A stretch of DNA of 64,000 nucleotides from Phlebotomus papatasi (taxonomy: Eukaryota > Arthropoda > Insecta > Diptera > Psychodidae): assembly GCF_024763615.1 (NCBI RefSeq), contig NC_077222.1, forward strand, positions 24,490,001 through 24,554,000, written 5' to 3'. The position numbers and the translations under genes were made by a program. The notes beneath the pieces are model-generated. The model made no database searches, had not been told where the DNA came from, and saw only the letters and a list, made by a program, of their open reading frames with translations. Shown here piece after piece: positions 11,091 through 22,636 of this stretch (positions within the stretch are counted from its first letter, which is position 1; each line of letters opens with the position of its first letter).

Positions 11091-11353
11091 ACTGAGAGAA
11101 ATCCGAAAAAGTTAAAATAACATTCCGGAAATGTTTCTTTTACCCTGCATTATTGATCCGAAATCAGTGTAAATATAATGCTTTTCAGGTGTATTAGGGG
11201 TTAAAGTAACCCTTTTACATGTTAATTTTGAAAAGGTTTTTCCCTTAGAAAGGTATAAAATTAACATTAAAAAATTTTAATATATTTTTACACCTAAAAG
11301 TGTTAAAGTTATGAGGAAAAAAAGCTAATCGCATCTCCGTTTTTTTCTCAGTG
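11090..11353 (+). mobile_element. MITE family A
   Basis: It starts ACTGAGAGAAATCCGAAAAA directly after MITE X and ends GTTTTTTTCTCAGTG. It is slightly longer than other copies because of a small internal expansion near 11230. It is in the same orientation as the copy at 10678. Confidence 0.85.
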
Positions 11354-11700
11354 AACGCATGAACGTTCGATGAGAGAGCACTTTCTCCTACTTAATTCTT
11401 TGAGTGTCAGTTATCGACTCAGAGGCCAAACGGTAAGAGATATCGACTCCTCGTTATTATCAATAAATATTTGTTAATTTCGCACAGATTTTCAAAAGAA
11501 CGTTGTTTACTTGAATACCCAAGGTAAGCTTAAATAAATTCCACAAATCTATTTAGGGCTATTGTCTGGCCAGAAAATCGTGTATGTTGGCCTTTTAATC
11601 TTATCTAGAGAGAAAAAATAATGAATTATCGTCTCAAGTCTGTTTTAAACTTTATGAAATAATATTTGCTTGTATGTGCGGTTGACTGTTTAAGCATCCA
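11354..11700. other. Fragment shared with 25.3-kb region
   Basis: The words GAACGTTCGATGAGAGAGCA and GAGGCCAAACGGTAAGAGAT at 11360-11450 reappear in related form at 25320-25385 (GAGACCAAACGGTAAGGGAT) and more distantly at 24425 and 26160. This points to an unidentified dispersed repeat. The remaining bases show nothing. Confidence 0.35.
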
Positions 11701-12640
11701 ATGCACATATTGGTTTTAAGCGTTGACTCTCCCAAGAACTTATATTCAGCAACAATGTATATTGCTCATATACCCAATAATTTTCCCACTATATATCATC
11801 CCACTCCTCCAGACAAACTCACCCAGGAATCTCCCATCGCAAATGCAACTAAACTGTATGACAGTGTTGGAGGAATTTGCTGATTGGCACCGAAGAGAAT
11901 TTTTCCTGTTAATCTCTATTGACTCAAGTGGTTTGTCAATAAAAGCACCGGCTGTAGAATTGGTACCACTTGAAGATGATAGAACGAGGAGGTATATAGA
12001 GAAGCTGGGGAAAAAAAGACATCCAGAGGTGCTACAACACCTGGCATGATTGATTCATCATCAATTACACAAGCCATCACGGTAAAATTGACTCAATCTC
12101 CGTACACAATTTTGATATTGTGCTGTCTGTGGTAATTTTTTTTTCTGCCATCCCATCCTTATAACCTCAAACCCAGACCACTTTTTCCTCTTTTCCCTCT
12201 CTTTGGAACAATCAACCGTGAAAACCACACGCCCCGGGAATAAATCGGTGGAGGGTATAAAAATCTGTCTAATCTCCATCAAGAATATATTCTAACTGTA
12301 CATACATATATAGTTTGTATTTGAATGAACACGAGGCGGACATTTGCGGGGGGGGTGGCTCGAGATAAAAATTACTAATAAATTATTAGGCAACTTTTTT
12401 ACACCTGAGCACACAAAAACAACCCATATTGCGGTTCCTTAATAGACAAGCGAAAATGTGCATGAGAAGAGAATGGGATTTCCGGAGCTTTTCTTTATAC
12501 ACTTCCTCTCCCAACTCACACAGAGAATTCAGAGAAAATTCTATTCAACCCTCCCCCCAACCATTTTCTCATTTATTTGACGGGTATAAATGCTGAAAAT
12601 TTCATGGAAAATTCTGAAAGAATCATGAAGTGTATTTAGT
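11701..12640. other. Unique island with a possible small ORF
   Basis: It is non-repetitive. An ATG-started frame at 11843-12049 on + would encode 68 residues rich in charged amino acids (it includes LEEFADWHRREFF and LVPLEDDRTRRY). There is no splice or polyadenylation evidence, and I cannot match it to a family. It may be chance. A G8 run lies near 12342. Confidence 0.3.
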
Positions 12641-13392
12641 TTTAAATAATCTTCTTAAGACATTGAGGTATCTTGCAATAATTCAAGCGAAAAGCTTCCG
12701 TTGCAATAATGTTTTAAAATTAGGTGAAATATATGGAGGTGCCTGGTGAACTAACAAACACAGAAATAGAACAAGAGATATTTTGCGAATGATCTTATCA
12801 AAAAAGGTTATTCTAATATAAATACTTTTCCAAGAGATATAACAATAAAAATAAACATAAAATGGTTCACGTGCTTGACATTTTCCGATAAGGTTTAATC
12901 TACCTCTTGGTATTGTTTCTCACTAAATTTCTTTTGGCAAAATATTTACACAAATTGATTTGTTTTAGAAGAAAATCAGAGGAATAATATTAGGTGGTAA
13001 TGAAGTTCAATTAAAGTTTTTTAGGTCTTTGGTAATATCACAAATTTAGCTGGTTTTGCAGATTTTTACGCAGATTTTATTGAAAATAGAGCTTGGAAGT
13101 ATAATGATAAGAACATTTCTCATTGAAGCACGGTATTTAAAATTTCCATATGGTGAAAAAAGTTCCATTTTAATATAAAATTTTGCTCATTTGTTCAATT
13201 TGCTCAATTTTGTTCTTTCGTAAAAATAAGAGAAGAGCAAAACTACTAGAATAAAGATACTGGATAGTACGGCTGTTATTTCTTTTAAGTTTCTGTAGGT
13301 GGTCTTTATTTTTTATAGCTTTTACATTTACAGTAATCTAAGATCGTAATATATGTACTGTACCGTTCGGAGCGAAATTGCTAGAAAAGTAC
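12641..13392. other. AT-rich DNA, nothing recognised
   Basis: No repeat family, RNA gene or credible coding frame was seen in this stretch. Confidence 0.3.
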
Positions 13393-13612
13393 TAGGGGAA
13401 AGCGCGCTACCTTCGGACGACTCAAGCTTTGGACAATTAAACTTTTTCTCTATGTTCCTTAAAGAATTCACCCATGGCTTTTTTCTTAAAAATTGAGGCA
13501 TTGGACCATCTATTAAAATATAATATTATAATGGGCCAAATTCATTTACAACACATTGCAAAAATGATTTGTGCGAAGTATATATCGTCCGAAAGTAGCG
13601 CGCTTTCCCCTA
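13393..13612 (+). mobile_element. MITE family F
   Basis: TAGGGGAAAGCGCGCTACCT at the left is inverted as AGTAGCGCGCTTTCCCCTA at the right, and both ends continue with TCGGACGA/TCGTCCGA. It is 220 bp, non-coding and bounded by TA. Other copies are at 47948, 60923 and 63108. Confidence 0.85.
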
Positions 13613-13842
13613 TTAGAAAAATGAAGGAGGTTTTTAAAATGAAATCATAGTTACTGATCCTAATTAATTCAATCAGTTTTGGATTTTTAATCTTTTTAAA
13701 CAAACAAAATATGTAATTGATGTGGATAATAAAATAAAATAATTAGAATTGGTCTGTGCTAGAAATAATAGAGTACTGGTTGGACTAAATAAATCCGATT
13801 CTTGCACATTTGCACTTTCTGTACTTCTAATTTTTCTCATTA

Positions 13843-14076
13843 CATTAGACTCTAGCTCAATCGGCCCTTTTTCAATCGGGCAAAAAATTTTGTTGACAAT
13901 TTTCACGTTCGATTTTAAAGCAAATTTGTTCAGATTTGCTGTAGTTCCCCTTGTTTTATCGTGATTCTTTATATTTGAGTGCTTTTTGTGGAATTTTCAA
14001 TAATTTTGATGCCCAAATCTCTCAATAATTTTTATGACACTTTGCCCCGTATGCCCGATTGAGAGAGAGTCTACTG
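13843..14076. mobile_element. Family G, Tc1/mariner-type MITE
   Basis: The ends CATTAGACTCTAGCTCAATC and GAGAGAGAGTCTACTG are flanked by TA on both sides, the target duplication of Tc1/mariner transposons. Internal CGGGC and TTTGTTCAGATTTG blocks match the copy at 40634. It is 234 bp with no transposase. Confidence 0.75.
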
Positions 14077-14831
14077 TAATTTGAGTATTAATTGATATAG
14101 TTCATACCATTAGTGATACTGATATTTAAGTTCGATTTCAGTAGAGGAAGGGTAATTCTAGCAGTTTTTCATTTCATATCTTCTTGACAAGACTAATTTT
14201 TTCTGTAGTATTGTTTTTTTTACTGATGTTGCCGAGTAATCCGGAAGACAGTTTATTAATATCATATTTATAATTGTACTTATTCTCAAGTATCACTTGA
14301 AGCATATAATCTAAATTCTAGCAGTTTCGACATTTTTTATCTTCTCAATAAAATAAAACATTTGCATGTTTTTTAATAACTTTTATTGAGAAATAATCTG
14401 ATAAATTCAGGATTGATCATTGATACCATTGATATCATTGAAATAATTAAGTATTATTTGAATTAACTAATTCAAATTAGTTTTTTTTAACTAATTAAAA
14501 AAATTAATACATCAAAATGAGAAAAAATGAACGAAAAAAAGAAGTAAAAAGAAGAAAAATTTGGGCGTTAATTTCTCAAAGGCTCAGCCTGAAAATTTCG
14601 CCGAATTGCATCCGCAGAGTTACGGCTTAACTAACGCTAATTCTAGCAGTTGTAACATTCTCTGTATTGTCGATGAAGGCAAGACTTTTATTTTTTCTTT
14701 TCCTAAATTATATTGGGAAACAGATTAAAAAATGTAGGAACGATATAGGTATTTAAGCATTACTTAAATTAGTTATCCCAAATTATAGCAGTTTTGACAT
14801 TTATTGTCATTGCCGAACAATAATTTTTTGC

Positions 14832-15103
14832 ACCCTATCGTAATAATAATAATAATGGTGACACGATGTGCTATAGAGGAATTTAGGCCTTCCCGAAAGG
14901 AAGGTTCGAACATTCATTATTATTATTTTCTTAAACAGGGATAGGGTTGTCAGTCCCATGGCCGGTGGAATCACTGCAGTGAAGCTCACTGGATGCAATT
15001 CGAATACCTTTAACGCCAGAAAAATTCCTGGTGACCTAAAAGGGATTCGAACGCGGTACACTTACATTACAGAGCAAGAAAACTACCACTTGTCCCAATA
15101 AGC
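14832..15103 (-). mobile_element. tRNA-derived SINE-like element
   Basis: Read on the minus strand, it begins GGGACAAGTGGTAGTTTTCT and has a good B-box (GCGTTCGAATCCC, + positions 15042-15054). A body follows, then (TTA)n runs at 14911-14926 and 14840-14857. A promoter-like tRNA head followed by a body and a simple-sequence tail is the usual SINE layout. The target duplication is not clear. It interrupts the AATTCTAGCAG array. Confidence 0.55.
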
Positions 15104-15430
15104 TTCCACGAAAAGGAACATTTTAGCATTACTAAAACTTAGATATTATTTGTATCGATAGGCCAAAATTCTAGCAGTTGACATTTACAGAATTTACCAT
15201 AAACAAAAGAATGAATTTCAGATCTCTGGTTACATTAAATCGTTTAATAAAATATTAAGATCTGCTAGTAGTATATAAGATCAAGATCCGGCGAGAGTTC
15301 ATACTTTTAGCACTTTTTAATTTGCTATTATATGAAAGCTTCTATGTTGATCACCATTGTTGTTACAGCTAATAAAATAAATTAGTACAATGAGGGTAGT
15401 CCAGTATTTTTAATAACTAATTTTTCTAGC

Positions 15431-15637
15431 CTGGAAAGTCTTTAGGGGCGGACTTTATGCTACGAGGAGACGAGGCCGACCCAGCCTCAGATGGACCGAC
15501 GGCGTGGACCAGGACGCCAACTCATTAGGGGTGCGGAATTGGAGAACAGTGGCGCGTAACAGGCTCGAGTGGCGACGGGTCCTGAGTCAGGCCAAGACCA
15601 GTAATTGGTTGTAGCGCCGGATAAGTAAGTAAGTAAG
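15431..15637 (+). mobile_element. 5'-truncated non-LTR retrotransposon, ORF2 C-terminus
   Basis: Bases 15462-15614 read in one frame to a stop as TRRRGRPSLRW, TDGVDQDANSLGVRNWRTVA and RNRLEWRRVLSQAKTSNWL. This is the familiar C-terminal tail of LINE reverse-transcriptase proteins (GRP..RW.D.V....G...W...A..R..WR....QAK). It is followed by a (TAAG)n tail. The element is flanked by an exact 13-bp duplication, TAATTTTTCTAGC, at 15418-15430 and 15638-15650, so both ends are defined. It is dead on arrival: only the last 60 or so codons are present, and the frame is open back through 15432. The exact clade cannot be fixed from this piece. Confidence 0.85.
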
Positions 15638-15843
15638 TAATTTTTCTAGCTAATATTCTAACTATAATGAATTCTAGCAGTTTTGCCACAGCAGCATATT
15701 ACCATAGAGTAAAATAGTGCAGTTAATCTGAAAATTGGGAATAATATTCAGTTTCTCTATTGTTAAAGCTTGAAGTTAAATATCTGACTTAAAAATTTGT
15801 ACCGTCTTACTATAATTCTAGCAGTTTTAACAATTGTTATCTA

Positions 15844-17496
15844 CAGTGAGTGTCAATAGTTTGTTGCCTAATGGATGTTTGAGAAATCAAGTGAAAAAAA
15901 TGATAGAAAAAAATACTTTTCCAAATTTTTCTTTTTGCAGATGAGTTCCTTGTAATCCGTAGATATTATTTATAATTTTCAAAAAAAAATAATTAGTTTT
16001 ATTTCATATCAAAAATAATTGTTTTCCAAAAGTTGGTCATTTTTGAAAAATCAAAAGTTTGTTGCCTCATTAAAAAAACTAATTCAAAATGGTGAAAACG
16101 TGCAACCAACTTTATGTAAACCGGTTACATTTTGAGCTTATGTCATTTGATAGGCAAATGGTGGATTTGTACATTTTTAAGGCTGTCAATGTTAAATATA
16201 TAGGTGTAAGAGTGATGATAAATAACAAGAAATAATCAGTTTTTTGATAATTCATAATTTAGGTTATAATGGCAAATTACAAAAAGTTGAAAGGTGGGAT
16301 ATTGTCCAGAGATACTGCTGGAAGGAATCGGCGTCGCTTAATTGCCAAATTTTATGGAAATTCATGAAAAGTTATACATAAAATGGTCAAATATTATAGT
16401 TATGAGGCACGAGTACATCTGAAAAACGCTACTGGTAGACCCAGAGTTTCGACTCAGAAAGTCGATAACCGCATTCTAGGTATCTCTGATAGTAACCCCA
16501 TCATGTTTGCTTCAAAAATTCAAAGTCGGCTGGTTACAGAAGGCACACAGGCTTCAAATGCTTCGAAAATGAAACTCAAAATGAAAGAAAATATAAGAAT
16601 AGGTACTTGGCTCGCAAGATTCCATTGGTAAGCAAAACCAAACTGCGTAAGAGGTTGTATTTTTACGTTTTTAGCATGCTCCAAGTGAATTTACAACCTT
16701 TTAACCAGATTGGTTTTGTTTACCAATGGAAACCTGCAAACCAAGTAATTATTCTTACCACTTTCATTAAATTGCGGTTGGTTTTGAAGCCTGTATGCCT
16801 TCTGTAACCAGCCGACTCTGAATTTTTGAAGCAAACATCATGGGGTTACTATCAGAGATACCTAGAATGCGGTTATCGACTTTCTGAGTCGAAACCCTGG
16901 GTCTACCAGTAGCGTTTTTCAGATGTACTCGTGCCTCATAACTATAATATTTGACCATTTTATGTATAACTTTTCATGAATTTCCATAAAATTTGGCAAT
17001 TAAGCGACGCCGATTCCTTCCAGCAGTATCTCTGGACAATATCCCACCTTTCAACTTTTTGTAATTTGCCATTATAACCTAAATTATGAATTATCAAAAA
17101 ACTGATTATTTCTTGTTATTTATCATCACTTTTACACCTATATATTTACCATTGACAGCCTTAAAAATGTACAAATCCACCATTTGCCTATCAAATGACA
17201 TAAGCTCAAAATGTAACCGGTTTACATAAAGTTGGTTGCACGTTTTCGCCATTTTGAATTAGTTTTTTTAATGAGGCAACAAACTTTTGATTTTTCAAAA
17301 ATGACCAACTTTTGGAAAACAATTATTTTTGATATGAAATAAAATTAATTATTTTTTTTAAAAATTATAAATAATATCTACGGATTACAAGGAACTCATC
17401 TGCAAAAAGAAAAATTTGGAAAAGTATTTTTTTCTATTATTTTTTTCACTTGATTTCTCAAACATCCATTAGGCAACAAACTATTGACACTCACTG
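15844..17496. mobile_element. Palindromic Tc1/mariner derivative (head-to-head half copies)
   Basis: Left arm 15844-16558 and right arm 16783-17496 are inverted copies with only a few differences. The ends are CAGTGAGTGTCAATAG, and TA flanks both sides. Each arm carries the same broken transposase start: an ATG at 16269 leads into MANYKKLKGGILSRDTAG, an in-frame TGA, then MVKYYSYEARVHLKNATGRP and RVSTQKVDNRI, typical of the Tc1 helix-turn-helix region with its GRPR-like hook. The left copy continues, after a frameshift, into ARKIPLVSKTKLRKRL at 16610-16660. The DDE catalytic domain is missing. It cannot be autonomous. If transcribed, it would fold into a long hairpin. Confidence 0.85.
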
Positions 17497-17869
17497 TAGG
17501 TCAAAGTTTATGATTTTACAAATAATTTTAGGAGTCTTACTGCTATTGTAAATAAATATTCAGTTAATAGCGCTCAAATTTGAGATGCACTCATCTCTTT
17601 AATTCTAGCAGTCTGACATTTGTTTCCTTCTCGAGTAAATATATTAAGTTACCCTGAGTTACTTTGATTCTACCAATTTTTACATTTGCTATCTTAAAAA
17701 AATAACGAATCCACAGCTTTTTTTAAATAAAAAATTTCATTTTTTACAACTTAAAATTCTGACGGTTAAAAAAAACATATTTGAAGCTGAGATAAAAAGC
17801 AATTCTTGGGATGATATGATATTTAGTGGGTGGAAATTGGATGAAATTGAGTTAAAAAAAAAAAAACTA

Positions 17870-18960
17870 AAATGAAAAATATAATGGATACACATAAAGC
17901 AAATTATGATGATTCGCTCGCTTTACTTCCCCCTAAACCAGCCCACAAATTTCATCCCCATAACTTCCGCCCTTTTACCACGGTCCCGTATGTTGTGCCC
18001 CCTTTTTCCGCATCCGCAAAAGTTCCTCCGCCCCCCCCCCAAGCCCGGATTGCCAAAAACTTTCTATAGCGAATTTTGTTGAGGGGGTTTGTGTACTAAA
18101 ATATTTTTATGTGTATGCTCCTCCTGGCACAGCTACGCATTAATATTAATTAATGGCCTACCTCCCTATGTTCATCCTTCCCGTAGCCCCATTGCCAGCA
18201 TACCGCGAGACAAAACCCATACGATTTTGACTGTCTAATACACCTGGGGGCAGGTTTTGTGGACATGAACGAAATGAATGGGAAAAGTTGGGCTGGGGAA
18301 ATATGGGAGGTGAAAGTGACCAAATCAATAGACTCTGTGTGGCGAGGGGTCGAGAAAAATAATCAACTGAGGGAAAATTGTCATCAAAAGAGTGCTTGTG
18401 GAATGGCATATCATGATAATGCTATTTAAAAAATCCTCCGCCATAGCCGTAAAAATGTTTGTTGTAACAAAAGCTCGAAAAAAAAGAGGAAAAAGAAAGT
18501 AGTAAAAAGCACGTTAAATAAGAGAATAAAAGTATGTCCGGATATAGAAAAAAAAGCAACATACCACAGAGGAGATCACAGGGAAAAGTCTCCAAAAAAA
18601 AGAGGAATTCGAGGACTCGTTTAACCTGGGGACACGAAAAATAATTCATCGCTCCATGGTGGACACATCCAGCACCCAGTTCATTCCATTATTATCCTGG
18701 TGGACATTTTTATAGCAAAGTAATATGAAAAATGTTCCCTCTCATATCCCACCCCATCTCTCATTCGCAGACACATTGCATAAAAACCATCATCCCCCTT
18801 GTGAATGTGTCCATTCACCATCATGATCTCCTCATCCTTATCCCAACTGCCCAGAACATATTTTTATTATTACAAATTCCCATTGTGAAGATGTGTGGAC
18901 AGAAATTGAGAAATTTGGAAAAAAAAAGGGTTTGGAAGTGTAAAAAAGTTGTAAAACTTC
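17870..18960. other. Unique transposon-poor island
   Basis: It is non-repetitive and holds C-rich runs (10 C near 18031) and ATTAATATTAATTAATGG at about 18140. The open frames at 17872-18069, 18158-18409 and 18422-18649 lack splice sites or convincing codon use. It is a candidate regulatory block. Confidence 0.3.
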
Positions 18961-19037
18961 TAGATGTGCTTTAAAAAGGTTCATTTGTTAGCTAAAGTCC
19001 AAGTATCATCTTCTATCTTGAATATGGGAAGCCTTAT

Positions 19038-19166
19038 GCCCTAGACACACTTACGACTTAAGCCGAGAAACGGCTTAGTGGAAAATGATAGAAATGCGGT
19101 TTAACTATTATTTCGGATATAATTACGCTAAGTCGTCTCTCGGCTAATCCTCAAGTCTGTCGAGGC
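19038..19166 (+). mobile_element. MITE family C, complete copy
   Basis: The left end GCCCTAGACACACTTACGAC and the right end GTCTGTCGAGGCCC are inverted, and inside them AAGCCGAGAAACGGCTTAG faces CTAAGTCGTCTCTCGGCT. It is about 129 bp. This is the clearest full copy of family C. Confidence 0.8.
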
Positions 19167-19530
19167 CCTTAGGTTTGTCGTGCTTGGATATAGATGATCC
19201 AAATAAAACACGGATATTTAGAGATCACTTAAGACTATATTTGCACGAACTTTTTTATTCACTTATCACTCAGATGCCAGAACTCAAGTGACCGGAAACA
19301 TCACTGTCACTCTGACGTTCCAATAAACTCCCCACTAATCCTATTCACCACAAGGTTTATGTCTGAAATCTTATGACTTCCTATGTAAATTTACTAATTA
19401 TTTAAGTACTCACAACTGACGACTACAGAAGACATTCAGGATAGTAACTTTCAAATGAAAGAAGGTTGTAAACAAACCAAAAAGAACTCACCTGAAAAGA
19501 TAAGAAAAAAAGATTTATTATAGCTAACTG

Positions 19531-20213
19531 CACTCTTAGAAAAGTTTAGACGTGATTACTAATGAAAATTAGTTGTTCGGGCGATTATTATCAAATCTAT
19601 TTAAAATAGTTCTTATATTCTTAAAACATTATACTCATAATAAATTTATTAGTAGTGAGAATATAAGACAATATTTACGTGGATAAGTTGCGGCAATTAT
19701 TTCATAATGCTTTCATACAATTATATTTGCTTGTGTTAATTAAATGAAATCATTATCACAAACTAATATTGGTCACTAATTCCTTTTAGTTCTCACAACC
19801 AATGTAAATAGATGGGTCTATATTTTCATAAAGTTATGACTACTTTTCCAATAGTAAAGAGTGGTTTTTATTTTAGTAATGCGTTGAAGCTCTTTCGAAT
19901 TTTAAGCAACTAATAAGAAATATGCATCACAATGAATGCTATATAGTAACCACAACTAATATGATATAGTTATTACAGCCAATAAGATGGGTATCAACCC
20001 CATTCATTTAGTAATTGGAACTAATATGTTGTAGTACCCATTACTATTTTGATTTAGTTGTGATAACTAAATGAAAAGGATACTTTAACTAACTGTGGTC
20101 AACTATTTCATTTAGTTACCCAAACTAAATATATAGTTGGGTCTATATTTACTATATTTTATAGTTCTAATAACTGCATATGAGTTTGTACGAACTAATT
20201 TTTTCTAAGAGTG
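19531..20213. mobile_element. MITE family P, about 680 bp
   Basis: CACTCTTAGAAAAGTTTAGA at the left faces TTTTTTCTAAGAGTG at the right. The interior is rich in ATTTAGTT/AACTAAAT words in both directions, which gives extended secondary structure. No coding frame is present. It is single-copy in the window. Confidence 0.6.
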
Positions 20214-20850
20214 TGCCTTTAAAATTATTCAAATATGATACTTAATATAAACATGTTATATAATTAGTGTAAATTGTAAATTTTCCAGTCTCATAACCCT
20301 TATAACGTATTTTATAAAGAAAATATTAATCTATTGCAGAAAATTGAGATCCAATTGGATTTGGATTTTTTTTGGATATACCAAGGGCTAGAAAATCCTA
20401 AGCTTTTCATGTAGACTAAATTAAGTTCATCACAGATTTGAGCAGATTCAAGTATCGTAAAGAATATTTTAGAGCCATAAGTACCCAAAGTTGAAGATGT
20501 ATTGAACGAAAATGTAGTTCAAAACGGATTTTTATTTTAGTAATTCGAAGTTTTATAAGGGTACTAAAATCCTGCACTAAAGTTATATCAGTACGATACA
20601 GATTTAAAGAAGCAGATATCTCAAAAATATTCTAGAAAGATATAAAAATCCAAAAAATCAGAGATATAGCAAAATAAATCTATTACCAACTCGGATAATA
20701 GGCATTAAAAATGTAAGGGGCCCCAAAACTAGGTCAAGACGTATCGTAGATGCTGGTATCTTCGCACCCAGTGATCTCCAGACTTTGAAACCCCAGCCTT
20801 TCACAAACTTTGCTTTATTTCTAGATCATACAGATGGTCCAGTGACTATA
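20214..20850. other. AT-rich DNA, nothing firm
   Basis: No coding frame or RNA gene was found. Around 20720-20830 there is a slightly GC-richer patch (GGGGCCCCAAAACTAGG) of unknown origin. Confidence 0.3.
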
Positions 20851-20854
20851 AAGC

Positions 20855-21053
20855 GGTCTTCAGACTGGAGGATTAGCCCAGTTCCCGAAGGTCTCAGAAT
20901 TCTAAAGAGCGACCAATTTTATTGCTTTTTGAAAGCCTAATAGGTCATTTAGTTTTAATAATCCAATCCTAAGTTAAATTTTCCAAAAAATGTTGATTGA
21001 TAAGAAATTAGAGCAGTTAAGACATATGGTTAAACCTTAGGTCTGAAGCCCGT
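20855..21053 (+). mobile_element. MITE family H
   Basis: It starts CTTCAGACTGGAGGATTAGC, contains TTCCCGAAGGTCTCA and ATTGCTTTTTGAAAGCC, and ends ATATGGTTAAACCTTAGG followed by TCTGAAGCCC. The full length is about 200 bp. Copies lie at 22420 (minus), 22637 (plus), 33861 (minus, partial) and 40543 (minus, interrupted). Confidence 0.75.
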
Positions 21054-22419
21054 ATAAGGGCACTTTAGGATGGCTTAAAGATCATTCTCAAGTACTACAA
21101 TTAAAGAAAAGCCTACAATAAGTAGGGGAGCAGAGCTACCTTCGGAGTGAACATTCATCCGTATCTATGGTATTTCAGTTTTAAGTTTCAATAATTACAT
21201 GACTAAAAAACCTAAAAATTTAAAAAATTGTAAAGATATTAGGTAGACTAAAACAAAAATCAAAATACAATTTAATTTAGTGCATAGAGTTTAATTCGGA
21301 TATCTCATTGATACACCAAGATTTCAATATAGAATTGCTGAAATTATTTTCTCGCTGAGGAAAAAAAATTCAATAATAATAAATTTCGTTAGAATTAATG
21401 AAAATTTAAGATATTAAAGGAAATACATTCAGCATCTCAAGAATAGAGAACTAACCACCCAATTCTGAGATAAATCTTTAAGTCTTAAATCTTTAAATCG
21501 CCCTTTAAAGGCCGATTCGTATTCTCTGATAAAAATCTTTAATCTTATCCCTCTAACGATGTTTTCTTTAATATGCGAAAAAATATTCTAAAACAATGTT
21601 TTCTAGGATAATTATGATCCAATAAATCGAAAAAACCATCCATTCTTCATTATCTCTTTTAGTTTAGGCACCAGGTGTGAAAATATAAAAATTTTTTGAA
21701 ACTTTTTTTGCTTATAAAATTCACATTTTTATCTATATCTATATTGAAGCATTTGCAGACACTTCAGAATTTTTGTTAACGAAATAGGTAATTATTTCAT
21801 TTGAAAACTTCACGTACCGATAAAAAATAAAGTTTACCACTTAATTTAACTAAAATTAGCCAGAAATATGATATAAATTTTAAACAAAACGAATAAACAG
21901 CAGTCAATTTATTGTGTTTTTCATTGGAAAACAAGGTCTATCGATGAAAAATTCAATGATGAAAAGGTACACATTTAATTTTTCTGAGAAATTAACAAAT
22001 TAAAATTTGTGAATATGAATGAATTTTCACTCTATTTGGAGCAATATTAACTAAATAATGAAACTGAGGTATAGAAAATATATGAATATAGTAATTTAGT
22101 ACTGTATTTATCGTGAAATCAATTATGTTTCCATTTGGAGTAGAGAAAAATTTCCATTTGAAGCAGGTTTTGAATTAGCTTAATTTACCCTAAATTTAAA
22201 ATAAAGTAATACAAATTTAATCTTGTGTCTATGCCTTCTTTGAGTCAAGGACACTCAGGCTAATCCTTGAAAATATTTATCCTGCAAATTTGGCGACAAT
22301 GGATTAGCCCAAACTATCATTCGCTTAGAGTTCAAGATTAAGGATTAAATGATTTTTTCAAATTTTACAGACTAAATATTTTCAATAATGAGCCTGAGTC
22401 TACTTGAGACTTTAATACT
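21054..22419. other. AT-rich DNA with a possible decayed family F end
   Basis: TAGGGGAGCAGAGCTACCTT at 21123 resembles a family F terminus, but no partner end was found. The rest contains no supported gene. Confidence 0.3.
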
Positions 22420-22615
22420 AGCTTCAGACCTAAGGCTTAGCCATGTGGCTTAACTTCTGTAATATCTTATCAGTCAAGATTTTTTTTTTTTAATTTTGAC
22501 TTAGGATTATATTTTTAAGGGCAAATAACCTATTACATTTTGAAAAATCAATAAAATCGGTTGTTGTTTAAGGTTTTGAGACCCTCGGGGACTGAGCTAA
22601 ACCTCTAGTCTGAAA
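22420..22615 (-). mobile_element. MITE family H, reverse copy
   Basis: Read on the minus strand it matches the copy at 20855: AGACTAGAGGTTTAGCTCAG at the head, CCCGAGGGTCTCAAAACC inside, and AGCCACATGGCTAAGCCTTA then GGTCTGAAGC at the tail. Together with 22637-22830 it forms a head-to-head pair. Confidence 0.75.
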
Positions 22616-22636
22616 ATAGTTTAAACCCAAAAGAGC

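Larger units (their letters stand above)
14153..17775 (+). repeat. Decayed motif array, AATTCTAGCAGTTTTGACATTT type
   Basis: The motif AATTCTAGCAGTTTTGAC followed by ATTTNNTATCTTC-like bases occurs at 14153, 14314, 14639, 14781, 15167, 15670, 15814 and 17601, with weaker copies at 17666 and 17755, all on the + strand. Raw spacings vary. After removing the SINE at about 14836-15103, the LINE with its duplication (220 bp) and the palindromic Tc1 (1655 bp), they become about 161, 325, 142, 118, 283, 144 and 132 bp. I infer an old tandem array of about 145-160-bp units in which only the motif is still recognisable. Confidence 0.65.
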
